NCBI GenBank assembly: GCA_021464245.1
Contig: JADCRB010000071.1
Location: forward strand, 2,356,001-2,420,000
DNA: 64,000 nucleotides
Reading direction: 5' to 3'
From: Carallia brachiata
Taxonomy: Eukaryota > Streptophyta > Magnoliopsida > Malpighiales > Rhizophoraceae
Within the stretch, counting starts at the first letter, position 1. Each line of letters begins with the position of its first letter. A model generated the notes under the pieces. The model made no database searches. It was not told the DNA's origin and saw nothing but the letters and a program-made list of their open reading frames with translations. The position numbers were made by a program, and so were the translations under genes. Shown here piece by piece: positions 35,901 to 48,000 of the stretch.

Positions 35901-38900
35901 CCTTCTGGAGGACTTGAATATGCCTGAATCTTTGTTCTCTAATTTTATTATTTTACCTCTTATCACGTTTAGGTTAGTGTTCTGGTTTTGAATTTGAATA
36001 ATTTATAAGGTCGGTCACATGGGATGTAGTTCTAGCTGAGAATTGACTGCAAATTCAGGATCCTGGAGTCTGTGTAAGTGCTCTTCAAAGTTTTACACTG
36101 ATTCCATAACGAAACATCAACCCTAACAACATTTTCAACTAGTGTTTGCCTATGATATACACTTGTTTGGCACTCATTTTGTTGTATTATGTTCAGATTA
36201 TGTTTCATTGGATTAAATCAGTGAGAAGAAATTCTTGATAGAATGCGAAGCACTTGTCAGAGTTGATGTTATGAAGACTGCTGGCATCTGATTGTACCTA
36301 CTGCTGGCATAGTTTCTGTTACATGGACGATTTGGTTTCTTTTTAATTTTTTAGCGTAAATGTTTGCGGCTGTGTTTCTCTATGTGTGCATGTGTGTTAG
36401 CATACTTGGATGCATATTAATGTTGTGTCCTTTTCCTTTATCCAGGTTCAATTTTAGTCCTTTATCAACCCGTTGATGACAGACTTCGACTCTCACAGAG
36501 AAACGTGATAAGCTACCCTTCGTAAAACATACATCAGCACTGACATTGATACAGGCTTGTATTTTGTTTATAGTTTATATTATATCACCCCATACATTGT
36601 TCATCTCTTTGGTTTTACTGGTTTGATTCTGAATTGGAGGATGGAGCTGAAACCAAACTTCAAGTTCCATCTCTCATAATTACAGTTAAAGCAATTAATT
36701 TGAGTCGCAATTTTCTGTAGTTCTGACATTAGTAAGAACCTGAGTATTGCAACTGCTAATTAATTTCAAGAGTTTACATACCTGAATAAATTCTTATTAG
36801 ATACTTTATTAACATTCTTTGAATGCAGTTGGCTTATTTTGATTTAAACTTTTCACTCCTTTCTGTTTTTCCAGTTCCAATCTCAGCGCATTTTTGCAAT
36901 GGGTGATGTTTATCCAAACTCTGCAAGACTTACAAAAGGCGAATAAATTTACAGCAATATCTAAGGTATGGTTTGTCAGTCTTTCTTGGTAGACTCTACA
37001 GTTCAGGCACATAAATATACCCCATTTCCTCTGTAAGCTAAACATGAATATTCTAACAAACCCATTAATTTAGTATTGGCTTAAGTCTGAAGATGATGTT
37101 ATAAAACTCTCTCTAAAGAAATGTGTGAATCCAGTTAATTTCTCAAGTTCAAGAAATAATTAAGTGCAATTTCTGGAAAAATGTGTATCAGTTATTGAGA
37201 GGAAGTAAGACAACATGGTGGACTATCTTTATCTTATTTGTTGAACATTGGGCCTCAGTGTCGTGCCATGCTTGTGAAATTTTCTAGAACACCTGAATTG
37301 GCATTATTGTAACAAGTCCCTTGATCATTACAGTCATAATTTTGTTTGTGAACAAGTTTTCTAATGTGTATATGCTAACTGCTTATAAAGGAAACAAAAA
37401 TCTGTTGCGCCAAATCAAAAATATCTAGTCTCTGAACAGGCTGCCTAGTCCAAAGGCTCCCACAGTGTGGAAAGACTAGTCTCTATGGGATGAGATTTTA
37501 CCAAGCATGATTGGAAAGTCCTTTGGACGAGGAACAACTTTTTTTCTCCTTTCCAATGTTGGGGTTTTAGCTTCTCGATCATGCCTCCTCTGATCACAGT
37601 GTTAAAATGTTGATGACTTTGAGAAATTTAGGGGCTGTAATCACTCTAGCATGATTATTCAAAAGCATGGATCTGAAAAGAAAATGCAGATTTTTTGGTT
37701 ATAGTCTGTGATATGAAAACACTGTTTGGATACATACTTCTCTTGCTATTAATCCCTTGGAGTCATTTATTATCCTTCTGGTGTTTCTTCGGTATGTAAT
37801 TGACTTGGACATGTAAGCATCTCACTGGTTATGTACACATTGCTATTTGCCCGCTTCTTTTCTAGCTTCTATTTTTAAAGAGGATAATAGAGTCAGATAA
37901 CTCAGGTGTTCAGTTGCACTTGGATACAATTTGACAAACCTCTGTTTTTATGTGTTTCTTGCTTTGCCTTATAACTTCTTAAAATATCCGTTAATTTTAA
38001 TTTCGGATGTAACTAGATTAAGGAATAAACTTTTTCTTTGTCCTGGATGGACTAATTATATGCAATGCTGCTCATATGTCCTCTGTTTTATTTCCAGGCT
38101 AATCTAGTAGTTGCTTGGTGATTTGTTTCATTGGGTTTATTTTTTCCATTTCTATTTGACTATGATACATTTTACTACTTAAAAGCATTATATAATAGGA
38201 ACAAAGACGGATTATATTTGGATCCAGCAGTGAGCGACAAGCTGCCACGGGTTTGTTTTATTTCCTTTCTTCCTTCTTCTCAGCTTCCTGTAGTAAGTAT
38301 AGAATCAGTTGGAAGGCTATAGAATAACTTCTCTGAAAATTTCTACAGAGTGCCCTGTCAGGCTCTGTGCTGCTAGGTTGAATTTTGTTTGGAAGACTAT
38401 CTTCTGTTTTGGTCACCCGGCTGGGAGGAGAGGGGATCTCATCCTAAAAAGGAACATATACCTTATGTAATCTTCAATGCAGTGCCAGAGTAATGTTGCA
38501 ATGCAGTGCCAGAGTAATGTTGCATGCATGTCTTTTGTTTTTCCTGTCACCAGGGTTAATCGCTTTATAATAATCTAAAACAATAGTTGTATTTCATTCA
38601 GAATACAGAGTTCCAAGTCTTTTTATTCTTCTATGTTCCTTTAACAGGTTGAGGAGGACAAGAGCACAAGTTGTTCTCCAACTTTTGCTGAAGCCGTTCT
38701 AGAGGATTGGAAGAAGGGTTATATAAAGGCACTCAGGTCAAAATCTACTTATTCCATGATAAAAGGTAGTATTAATTATTGTTTACAGAAAATGTTGACC
38801 GAGATTTGTGCCATAGGTAATGCAAGAATATTAATTACTGATACATATGCTTTTAGGTTACCGTTAGAACAGAGGCATGTGAACTGCGCTAAGAAATGGT

Positions 38901-39540
38901 TTCTCTGTGCTGATTTATTTCAACTTTCGATGGAGTTTATTTTTTGCTTTTCTTTTGAATATACTAAATCTTATTACTTACAAAAATTTATATTATAGGA
39001 GGAAAGAAGCGTCATATTTTGCCAGCAGTGAAAGACAAGCTGTCAAAGGTTTGGATTTTTCCTTCTCAGTTTTCTGTAAAATAGAATCAGCAGGATGTTT
39101 GTTTCCATGCCAATTTCTGTAGACGTGGCAATGCTGGTTTCTTTTGTTGGTCAGGAAGGGGGGCATGAGATCCCTGGAATTACCCTGTAGCTTTTCCAAT
39201 CTTGTATATAGTGTCATAGAATAAGGTTGTCTTCATGCCTTTCTATATTTCCTATCACCTGGGCAAGTCACTTTATAATGGTCTGGAATAATGATCATCT
39301 TTTATTCAGAACACAGAAGTTGAAACTTTATGAGTCTTATCGTTCTAATATTCTTTTGACAGGTTGAGGAGGAAAAGGGAAATAGTTCTTCTCCAACTTA
39401 ATCTAAAGCTGTTTCTGCTCCATTGGAACAAAGTACAGGGAGACACAATGGAGAAAGGAAAGGGGCAAAAGATTGGAAGAAGAGATATTTATGGCACAAT
39501 CAGGCTGAAATTCTCTTAGTCCCTAATGAGAGGTGAAGCT
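35901..39540 (+). repeat. Large tandem duplication, right copy
   Basis: This is the partner of 32161-35900. It contains two exon-like pairs. One pair (38199-38250 and 38648-38736) encodes DGLYLDPAVSDKLPR then VEEDKSTSCSPTFAEAVLED with intact splice borders. A second pair (38999-39048 and 39363-) encodes HILPAVKDKLSK then VEEEKGNSSS and a stop. The left copy has a degenerate version near 34617 and a VEEDKGNSSS exon at 34687. The module therefore exists in three states of preservation. Confidence 0.65.
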
Positions 39541-42189
39541 ATCTGATAGAGCACACTAAAACTTCTTGCTTTGCCCGAAGATGGGGTTCCTGGGTTACTC
39601 TTAGACATTGCTATTACTTACATCTCAGGCTCTTTTGTGTTGTAGTGTTTTCATGTGAAATGACATTGGAGATTGTTGCTTACGAAGGAGAAAAAAAATG
39701 AAACGAAAAGGATAGAGTTGATTGGTTGCTTAGATAAGTTTATATTCTGATGGTAGATGGATTCTAATTTATAAATTAGATGGAACTAGGGGAGTTTGTG
39801 GCCCTTTGCAAACTGCCAAGGCAACAGCATATTGTTGAATTTGTCTGAACCAAACTATTGGACGCCATTTATCGATTGATTTTAAGTCTTCTAGCAGTTG
39901 CAACCAAAATTTCACTTCTTTTTTTTGGGGGGGGGGGGTGAATTTTTAGATTCATTTAGTCATATCAGTCGGTTAAGAATTCAATAAGAGCTTAATATGA
40001 AGAGGACTGAATTACCATGTGAACTTTTAGATTGCTAGCTTTCTCATCTTTTGATCTGTCCGAATGTTGTTTTTTGATTTTGAACCTTGATCTCTGACAT
40101 CATTTTCTTTCTGATCTTGTGGAATCAGCTTTGGCAGTCTGGGCTTTTGCAGGCTGCGGATCCAGACTTAGTTGGGAGACATTTGCTGAAATGGACATCA
40201 ATTAATTGGTTTAGATGCTTGGCATGTCCAATACTATGCATGATTCTTTTTTTTTTTCTATTTAGTATCATTAGTTTGAGCTCTTTTTCTTGGTGAGAAG
40301 GGTCAGGCATCCACGAAATATTCAGTTTTCATGTTTCTACTTTTATGATGTAGCAAATGCGTGTGAGATGAAATGTCATTGGACTCAAATGTCATTGGAC
40401 TTATGTGTCATGCAAACTGTTTTTTTGGGTCCTTCTGACATGCTTGGCCTGTGTTTCAGGGCTTAGCAAATGCATGTGAAATGACATGCATTTATGTGAT
40501 CTTTGTTGGAATTTGCTCAAACTAACCTAGAATTTTCCTTTTTTTCATTTATTTTATGTTAGTCGAATCAATATTTCTGAAGTTGGTTGTATTATTACAT
40601 CATTCAGATGCTTCTTCCTCACTTTCATATTTTTATTTGGCAGTGGTTATGCAAACAAGTTCTCCCATGAACCAAAATTAAGATTGAAGTATTCCCAGAG
40701 TTCATTATTGCGTGATGGAATATGAACCAGTTTTGAAAGTGCATACATCCAAAGTATATTTTAATTTGTGAAGCCTCTTTCTTGCAGATGTAAAGTTGTT
40801 AGTCAATTTTGTTGCAGAGCTCTCTTTGGATCATTATATACGTACGCTTCACAAGGGGAGCAATAGCAGTTGTTCAGGTGTACCCCAAAAGTCTGGCCCA
40901 TTGGGAATTGATATTGAGGTCAGCAATGCATGCTGGGTGTGCTGGTGGTGTGGTTGTTAACTATACCCACAGGTATGTTGGGTTGTTAGAAATAAAAGAA
41001 AATGAAGAATTCCACATTGGTGGGAGGAGAAGTAAAAAATGGGTTTATAATTTAAGAGTAAATTGATTAAGGTGATTTAAGTCATTTTAACAAGAAAACG
41101 AATTTATAAAATGAATTTGAGATAAATTTGGACTAACACTCTCCTACCTGTAATGGCCCACGCCACGAAAATATAACATGGTATCAGAGTCCGAGCCTAT
41201 TTGGGCGGGTTTAACAACCTGAAAAAAGATCCTGGGTGGGTATTTGAGACGGTGACCTCCTATTAAAACCCGTAATGATTAGACAAGTGTTAACTGATCT
41301 CAGTTACACTTGAGGGGGAGTGTTAGAAATAAAAGAAAATAAAGAATTCCACATCGGTGGGAGGAGAAGAAAAAAATGGGTTTATAACTTAAGGGTAAGT
41401 TGGTTAAGGTGACTTAAGTCATTTTAACAAGACAACGAACCCATAAAATGAATTTGAGATAAATTTGGACTAATACTTTCCTACTCGTAATGGCGCACGC
41501 CACGAAAATATAACATGGGTATCTAATAGAAATCTCGTTTGAAGTGTTCATGGGACAAAGCTAGGACAAGAAAGGCTAACCCCAGTTTATCTCGTGTGGT
41601 GTGGCAATTAGGGAGGGCGCGGCACTTGTTCTGTCCCATCCCAAAATTTCATTTTTGGATTCCTTGAGTAAAAGTAATAGCCTTAGGAAGTTGTTTTGTA
41701 TGGGAGCGCATGGTTTCACATTGATCTCCTCAGGCTGAAAAAAAAAGGTATAAGTTCATGTTTGCATGTTCCTGATATAGATACTGGATTTTCAGGAATT
41801 TTGAATTCATAAATGAAGTATAGTTGATTGTTGCTCCTGCTAGCCTCTTAATTGAGTAAGCCAGAAAAAAACTCTTTACAGCACCAAGAATTTAAAGTAA
41901 TACTTTGTACTCGCTTGTGCCCTCCATCATTAAGCACAACCGTTCTGAAGGGCAAAGGCGAAGATGGAGAAAGAGGCTCTAAGGACAATGCTTGTTGGGA
42001 CGAAGAAAATCAGATTCTGGAACTAACTGCTGTACTTTCCTCTTTGTAGGTTTTTTAGCGGGATTATATGTCAAGGAATTCTTTTCTAACTTGTGATGAC
42101 TCTTAAAAATGCAGGTGCGCACCTCGGACACTGATCAGAGCAGAAATCTCAAAATGGCAGGCATAAATCCTGGCAGTCTTACGCCGTAG
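38199..42189 (+). CDS. Unrecognised multi-exon gene, 3' part (tentative)
   Basis: I do not recognise this product. Five exon candidates have proper AG/GT borders: 38199-38250, 38648-38736, 40818-40918, 41882-42031 and 42115-42189. The last three are all phase-compatible. The third ends in phase 0 after PKSGPLGIDIE. The fourth is 50 codons and includes KGKGEDGERGSKDNACWDEE. The fifth starts in phase 0 and stops after MAGINPGSLTP. Residue use is hydrophilic and Ser/Lys/Glu rich, with no known domain or membrane segment. The first two belong to the duplicated module, and their link to the rest is unproven. A TRIM element sits in the intron between the third and fourth exons. A separate 30-codon frame (42249-42341, MGHGKATLPFQEEN) overlaps the 3' region. 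Transcript data are needed to call it a gene, so treat this as a hypothesis. Confidence 0.3.
40984..41515 (+). mobile_element. TRIM element (miniature LTR retrotransposon), intact structure
   Basis: Two 195-bp direct LTRs (40984-41178 and 41321-41515) both start TGTTAGAAATAAAAG and end AAAATATAACA. Directly after the left LTR is TGGTATCAGAG (41179), the usual plant primer site complementary to initiator Met-tRNA. Directly before the right LTR is the purine tract TTGAGGGGGAG. The 532-bp element is flanked by an exact 5-bp duplication TGGGT (40979-40983 and 41516-41520). The 142-bp interior has no coding capacity, so it moved with proteins supplied by another element. LTR divergence is visible (about a dozen differences), so it is not brand new. 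Confidence 0.95.
41179..41189 (+). promoter_or_regulatory. Primer-binding site of the TRIM element
   Basis: TGGTATCAGAG abuts the left LTR with no spacer. It matches the 3' end complement of plant initiator methionine tRNA for 11 bases, after which the match fades. Confidence 0.85.
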
Positions 42190-43479
42190 TTATATGCATT
42201 CCAATCCGCATGCTGACACGTGCATCGCCTATTCCCGCTGCAGCTGAGATGGGGCACGGCAAAGCTACGTTGCCATTTCAGGAGGAAAATGACATTGAGG
42301 CATTCGTAAACGCCACTGATGAGCTTGAAGATGAATGGTAAAAGATAATTATTCTACTCAAAACATTAAAATCTATTATTCCATTCTTCTTGATTGCAAG
42401 TTTTTCTTTTTCTCTCTTTTGTTCCTTTTGAGGATATTATCAAAAGCAGAAAAGCCTGCAAGTTTTGGTTTGGCACCACTGACTTGCACGGAGATTTGGA
42501 ATTCCAATCCGGTGCAACATTTGGAGGTCTACATATTGAACTTTCTAGCTCCACTAGGAAAAATTGATGTACTACGTAGTGTATTGAAGTCTCTTCAATA
42601 TTCAGTTTAGCTTTGTGAGTAGATTGTACTTGCGTCACCTGAACCTGTTGCTCGAGTTGATTTTGCTGCAGTCTTCCACGTGCCGAGAATCTAAAAGGTA
42701 TTTTTAGTTCGTTTGTATGCCTCTTTGGCGTACCAGCAGGAAATCTTCCGCGTTTGGTAACTCGGAAAAGTAAGGAAATCTTCCTTCATTCACAAAATTC
42801 ACGTTAACTTGATTTCTAGTAAAAGGCAGCTTACCTTGTTTAGGTGTTGTAAACGTGCTTTGTTTTGTTTTTTTTTTTTTTTCCTGGGTTGAAACTGCTT
42901 GAGAGAGTTTCCGACAGAAGTTACGTAGAAGAGGACGACCTAACCGACAAAATACCAAAGGATCAACGAATAAGGGATGGTTTGCTTTCACCGATTTCTC
43001 ATCAAAGATAGCATATTTTGCAGAAGATTAATGCCAGAACGCAGATCAATTGTAAGTAATGTCCGACTCAATACGTATAACAGTAGGATAAGCCCTTGTG
43101 CTTAATAGTTTAGTAAACAACTAAACATGCATCCCATAGACAATTTCGGCAGTACATATACACCACACCCCCGGACAAAGGATGGAGCCCCATGTCATTA
43201 GTAAACATCAATATTAACACACATTTTTAGTTTGCGTCCTGACCAAGTAGTCTCAGAAATTAATGAAACTTACATTCCGGGCACTGTACTTCGTATTAAG
43301 TTTTTAATTATATATCAATATTTATATTAATATTTAGTTATAAACAATGGCGTTAGTTATCAAGTATAAAAAGTTTCAAAAGTTCCCAACTTTTTATACT
43401 CTGCATAAGCACACACGCTATCTAAACTCTGTGAACCAAGGGGCTCCTGTTTAAAAACAAGTATACATGCCCTGAAGCC

Positions 43480-44500
43480 GAGAGAAAATCGAAATTTTTC
43501 TCCCTAATACGTAACAACTCGTCATAAATTTACAGACTATAAATAATATTAAATATTTTATAATTATGAAAATTCTATTACAATTAGAATTATCATTTAT
43601 ATAAATTAACTACAATCAAATAAAAATTTTATTGATTTATAAATTTTTTTGATAAAATAAAATCATAAAAAACATATTCTTAAATTCTCCTTTTTATAAA
43701 AAAATATCTCTTCAATTTTACTATCTTTTCTTAAAAAGGGAAAAAAGAATTACACTAAAATTTTCTCTAAAGAAAATTTAAAAAAAACACACAACTTCCA
43801 ACTCTTTCTTCTTTTTTCTTTAATAGAAAAAAAAATCCTTTTTATTTTCTTAAAATATTTTAAAATATTCCTAAAAAAATAATACTCAAAATTAAATTTT
43901 TTTTAGTTTTTTTCTTTTAAATGAAATAAAGTAAAAATCAATTTGTTACCAAATATGATTAAATTTGTGTATCACGCGAATCTATCACTAGTGTAAGTAT
44001 ACAAAGTCAAAACCGAGAAAAAATCTCTAGCTTTCTTTCTCTAACATATGACAGCTTCTCACAATTTACAAATTAAAAATAATATTAAAATATTTTATAA
44101 TTATGAAAATTCTATTACAATTAGAATTAAGATTATATAAGAATTCTATTGATTAATATTTTCCTACTTTAATTATAATTAAATCTTTATGGCTATAAAA
44201 TTTTCTAATAAAATAATAGAAAAAGAAAATTATCAAATCCTCCTTTTTAAGAAAGAAAAAAGTTTTAAAAAGTCTCTTCAATTTACCTATTTTCTATTAA
44301 AAAAAGAAAAAGAGAACTACGCTTTCTCAAAAGAAAAAAAAAAAAAAAAAAAACACAACCTCCAAATCTATTTTTTTCTAAAAAAGAAAAAAAAAATCCT
44401 TTATATTTTCATTAAAAAAAAGTCTAAAATGTTCTTAAAAAAATAATACTCAAAATTATATTTTTTAAACAAAAAAGAAAAATAAATTGACCAACAAATA
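43480..44500. repeat. Direct duplication, period ~537 bp, very AT-rich
   Basis: TAATTATGAAAATTCTATTACAA occurs at 43561 and 44098. It is flanked in both copies by CCGAGA-AAAATC upstream (about 43477 and 44013) and by CTCCTTTTTA, TCTCTTCAATTTAC and AATAATACTCAAAATTA downstream. The copies differ by many small indels in A/T runs. Confidence 0.8.
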
Positions 44501-44528
44501 TAATTAAATCAGCATACTGCATGACTCT

Positions 44529-44531
<3 letters not shown>

Positions 44532-44560
<29 letters not shown>
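44532..44560. repeat. (TA)n microsatellite
   Basis: A pure AT dinucleotide run of about 29 bases at the right edge of the AT-rich block. Confidence 0.9.
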
Positions 44561-44563
<3 letters not shown>

Positions 44564-45024
44564 ATGTCTCCAGCAATCCAAAAATTCTTTGCTTCAACTC
44601 TGTAGCTAATGCAAATGCATAGATCTCCACAAATTTTCACACTGACTTTTGCTAACCAAATACATAAACAATTTTACAGTATCTGCGACAAGGGAAGATT
44701 TTTCTTCCTATTAATTCCCTTAAATCAGTACAATCTAAGCCATTTTCCTACGGTTGCATTTTTTTATTCTTTTTTTCTTTGGCCCTACATACTGATCTAC
44801 GGAACACTGAGTACAAACGGATTCACGAAAACATACTTACCACCAACTTTACGACATCAACCTGTAAGGTCAATGCCAGGCTTTGTTGCGCCTTTCTCGG
44901 CTTTGTTGAGCCAGTCTTTGCTGCTCCGAATCACTTTCAAGGAACGCCATCTCACCAGGAGCTTTTTTCTCATTTGTGCGGAGGTCTGACAAAGGAATAT
45001 CTTCTATTGGGACTGGATCAGTAA

Positions 45025-48000
45025 TCATGATGCTTGATTGTCTACAAAAGGACCAAAATTTCTCAGATAAAAAGGCAAATGATCAAGTAAGACTCCCATT
45101 AACCTAACATTTATCCAATTTCCCAAATAAAAACTGTAGAAGACTCTATCTGTGCCACAGATTGGACTGTGAAACCTTGACGCCGGCCCAAAAAGAAAAA
45201 AACTAACACCCACAGAAGAACAATAAGTCTAGAACAGGAAGAAAACAAGATGTCCAACAGAAATAACCATGAAGATAATGTGTCTTCCATTATCAAAAAG
45301 ATAATTAAAGCTACAACATTAGCCTCTTGATCACAAACTTTAGTAAACTGGAACAGATGCAAGGCAGAGACATCTTATGTTCAGGGTTGAAGTGCTTTGG
45401 AGGGATCCAGATCGCTTGATCAAACAAAAAAAAAAAAGCGATCATGACTAACAAAAGGCCTTTCCAAATAGATCAACAATAGGCGTCCTTTCCTCAATTT
45501 CAATGCAGATGGTGTATTAGTAAAAGGTTTTGCACAAAAAAGCAAAATAAACTATCAAGGGATTTCTGCCTCAAAATGCATGTAAGTTTCAGCCCAATAT
45601 GCTTAACCATAGGATAGGGGTCTTTTGACGCTCCAATTTCAGATATATGCCAGGGTAGTCCGATCATATATCATACCTTCTGCAAATTGCTGCTCAAATC
45701 TAGCAACGATATGCTTCCCATAAGTATATTTCTTCAAAGCATTCACGTGTAGTCTTATACGGTTAAGCAACAACCGCTGAGTATCAGTACTTGTGTCAAG
45801 AATCTTCTGGACCACATAGTTTGCATACTGATCTTTCATCATTATCTAGGCACAAACCAAAAAAAGTTGTTAAAATAGTGAATTGGCCTCAAACTTGTAT
45901 GGTACCGCACATGCAGACTAATTTTACTCTCTAACAACTATGAGATCAAGACAACAGACAGAATTCCAACATTCAAAAGGATAATATTGGATTATAGATT
46001 GCAGATGACAGAAATCAAGGGCTGCATAATTATCAGAGCTCTTTTTCCATCAGATAACTGTAAAACATTCTTAATGTAAGAAAGGGTGGCGATGTGACAG
46101 CGTGAGAAGATTTTTAAGGCCACACTCAATTCGTTGTTCTTTTTAAGCTTGTTAAACAGTTTTATCCCGTTTTCTATTTGTCATTCGTTTATACTTCTCA
46201 CAACTCCATTAAAGGTCGCAAAATAAAAAGTCCTTTGTGTTTTTGCGAACGGTTTAATCCAAATAAAACATATAAACAAATTTGCAGCACTTTATTCCAA
46301 GTTATATTGATATATTTATGTTAAAACAAAAGGTATCCCAGTACACGAAGCTCCAACAATATATAGTGATAAAATTCTACATAAAATATAATTACAGTTT
46401 TATAACTCATTTGTCAAAATTTTTCGTTAGCTGCTCTATCAACAATGACAGAATCAATTTAATCCTCAAATTAAGCTAATATAATTATAGTTTACGAAGG
46501 AATTACTTCAATATTCATTCGACTGTCATCATGTACAAAATGATAAAAAGAAGATTCATATAGTTGATCCCAATCAATATTAAGATTAGGACTTGGTTCA
46601 GGAGTTCAATATATGATATTCCTAGTTTAAAAATATTTCGTTCGATTTGCATGATTTGATAAAAATGTGTACACATCTGACTAGTGTCTCGAAAATGTTA
46701 CAGGCATGCATGCAATTAATTTTATTTTTTAAGGACCATGAACATAAATGAGTTTTTAAATGAGTATAAAGTAATTGTTAAGGAATGGTAATTGTGGTAT
46801 TCTATTGTAACATTTTTATTATTTTTTCAGTTTTAAAATTAATGCCTTCAGAAAAGAAAAATTAAAAAAAATGCCTTCAGAGCACAGCATCATTAGACAA
46901 TGGACCGCAACAGTAAAATGCAACAGAAACGCTTTCTGCTAATGAATTAAAAGATTATTCCCAGCTACTTCTAAGTGTGTTCACTCACAGGCATAACCAG
47001 AAGACACACTTAGCTACTCATGACTCATGAATATATGAATTTCAGGTTCGAACAGAAATGCTGTTGACTTACCAACAAATTATCATTCTCCTCACTCTGG
47101 CCTAGTATCTCCTGAATTATTTGTTCCCTTTCACTGGCACCACCATACTCCAAACATTTCTCAATGACATTGGATGCAAATTTATGCTGGCTCAGTTTTG
47201 TAATATGACCAGACAACTTGCTGATAATTTGGCATCTTTCCTGAGGTTTTCCCCTTTCTAGTACATGCTGTTAAAAGAAACAGATCAGGAAATGTATAAA
47301 ATGATTAAATTCAACATATCAAAAGTGGTAGCCAAAATGTAAAATACACTCTAGAAATTTAAAAGGCAAGAAGAAAGATTAATAGCAGATGCATAAACAG
47401 AACTTAAGATGAAAATATGACCTACTGTTTTTAGTCAACCAGCATTCCAACAAAATGGATCTAGTCCAAGTCCAATTGAATTGAATTGTTATTAATAAAA
47501 CCAACTGTTATTTGCATCCATCAATAAATTTCTTAACCAGTCATACATGATTTATCTGATATCCTCTCACACCAACATATTTTTTTTTCCCCATGTTTCT
47601 TATGAGTAAAAGCTCATATATTGACACCATAGAGAGCCAGCATGTGTAGAGAAATTCTCATGCGCAAGAGAGCAATCTGGAAAGTCCCCAATTTCATGAA
47701 CATCCAAAAGATGGCCAATTTTGTAAAAATGGGGAAGCAAATCTCCTCTAGTAGCTTTCATATTACTCTCAGGTTGAGAAGCCCATCAAACCCAAACAAC
47801 AAAATTCAAGTTCTGGATGCACGATTAGATCTTATCTCAAGGCTGGAGCCTCCCTCTTATCCTGTTGCACTTTATTAAGGAAATCTTTCCTACTAACTCA
47901 GAGATGATTCTGTTGTTGGATGAAATCTCTGCCTTTTTTTTTTCTGACATCAAATCTCTGCCGCTTTACTCTATTTCATAATTGTGTCGAATAGTTGAGC

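Larger units (their letters stand above)
42346..45024. other. Gene-poor DNA between the tentative gene and the Pumilio gene
   Basis: No supported exon is present. The right two-thirds is extremely AT-rich with A/T homopolymers, a ~537-bp direct duplication (43480-44500) and a (TA)n tract. On the minus strand a 52-codon frame (45028-44870, starting [13 protein letters not shown]) overlaps the inferred Pumilio stop codon by an ATGA. It probably lies in that gene's 3' untranslated region. Confidence 0.5.

Noticed and set aside
41179..41250. Possible tRNA gene near the Met-tRNA-like sequence
   Set aside because: Only the 11 bases complementary to the tRNA 3' end match. No cloverleaf, A box or B box is present, and the position between LTR and interior identifies a retroelement primer site.
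44189..44446. Lys-rich plus-strand frame of 85 codons
   Set aside because: It is the product of A-homopolymers in AT-rich duplicated DNA, with no family resemblance and no splice or promoter context.
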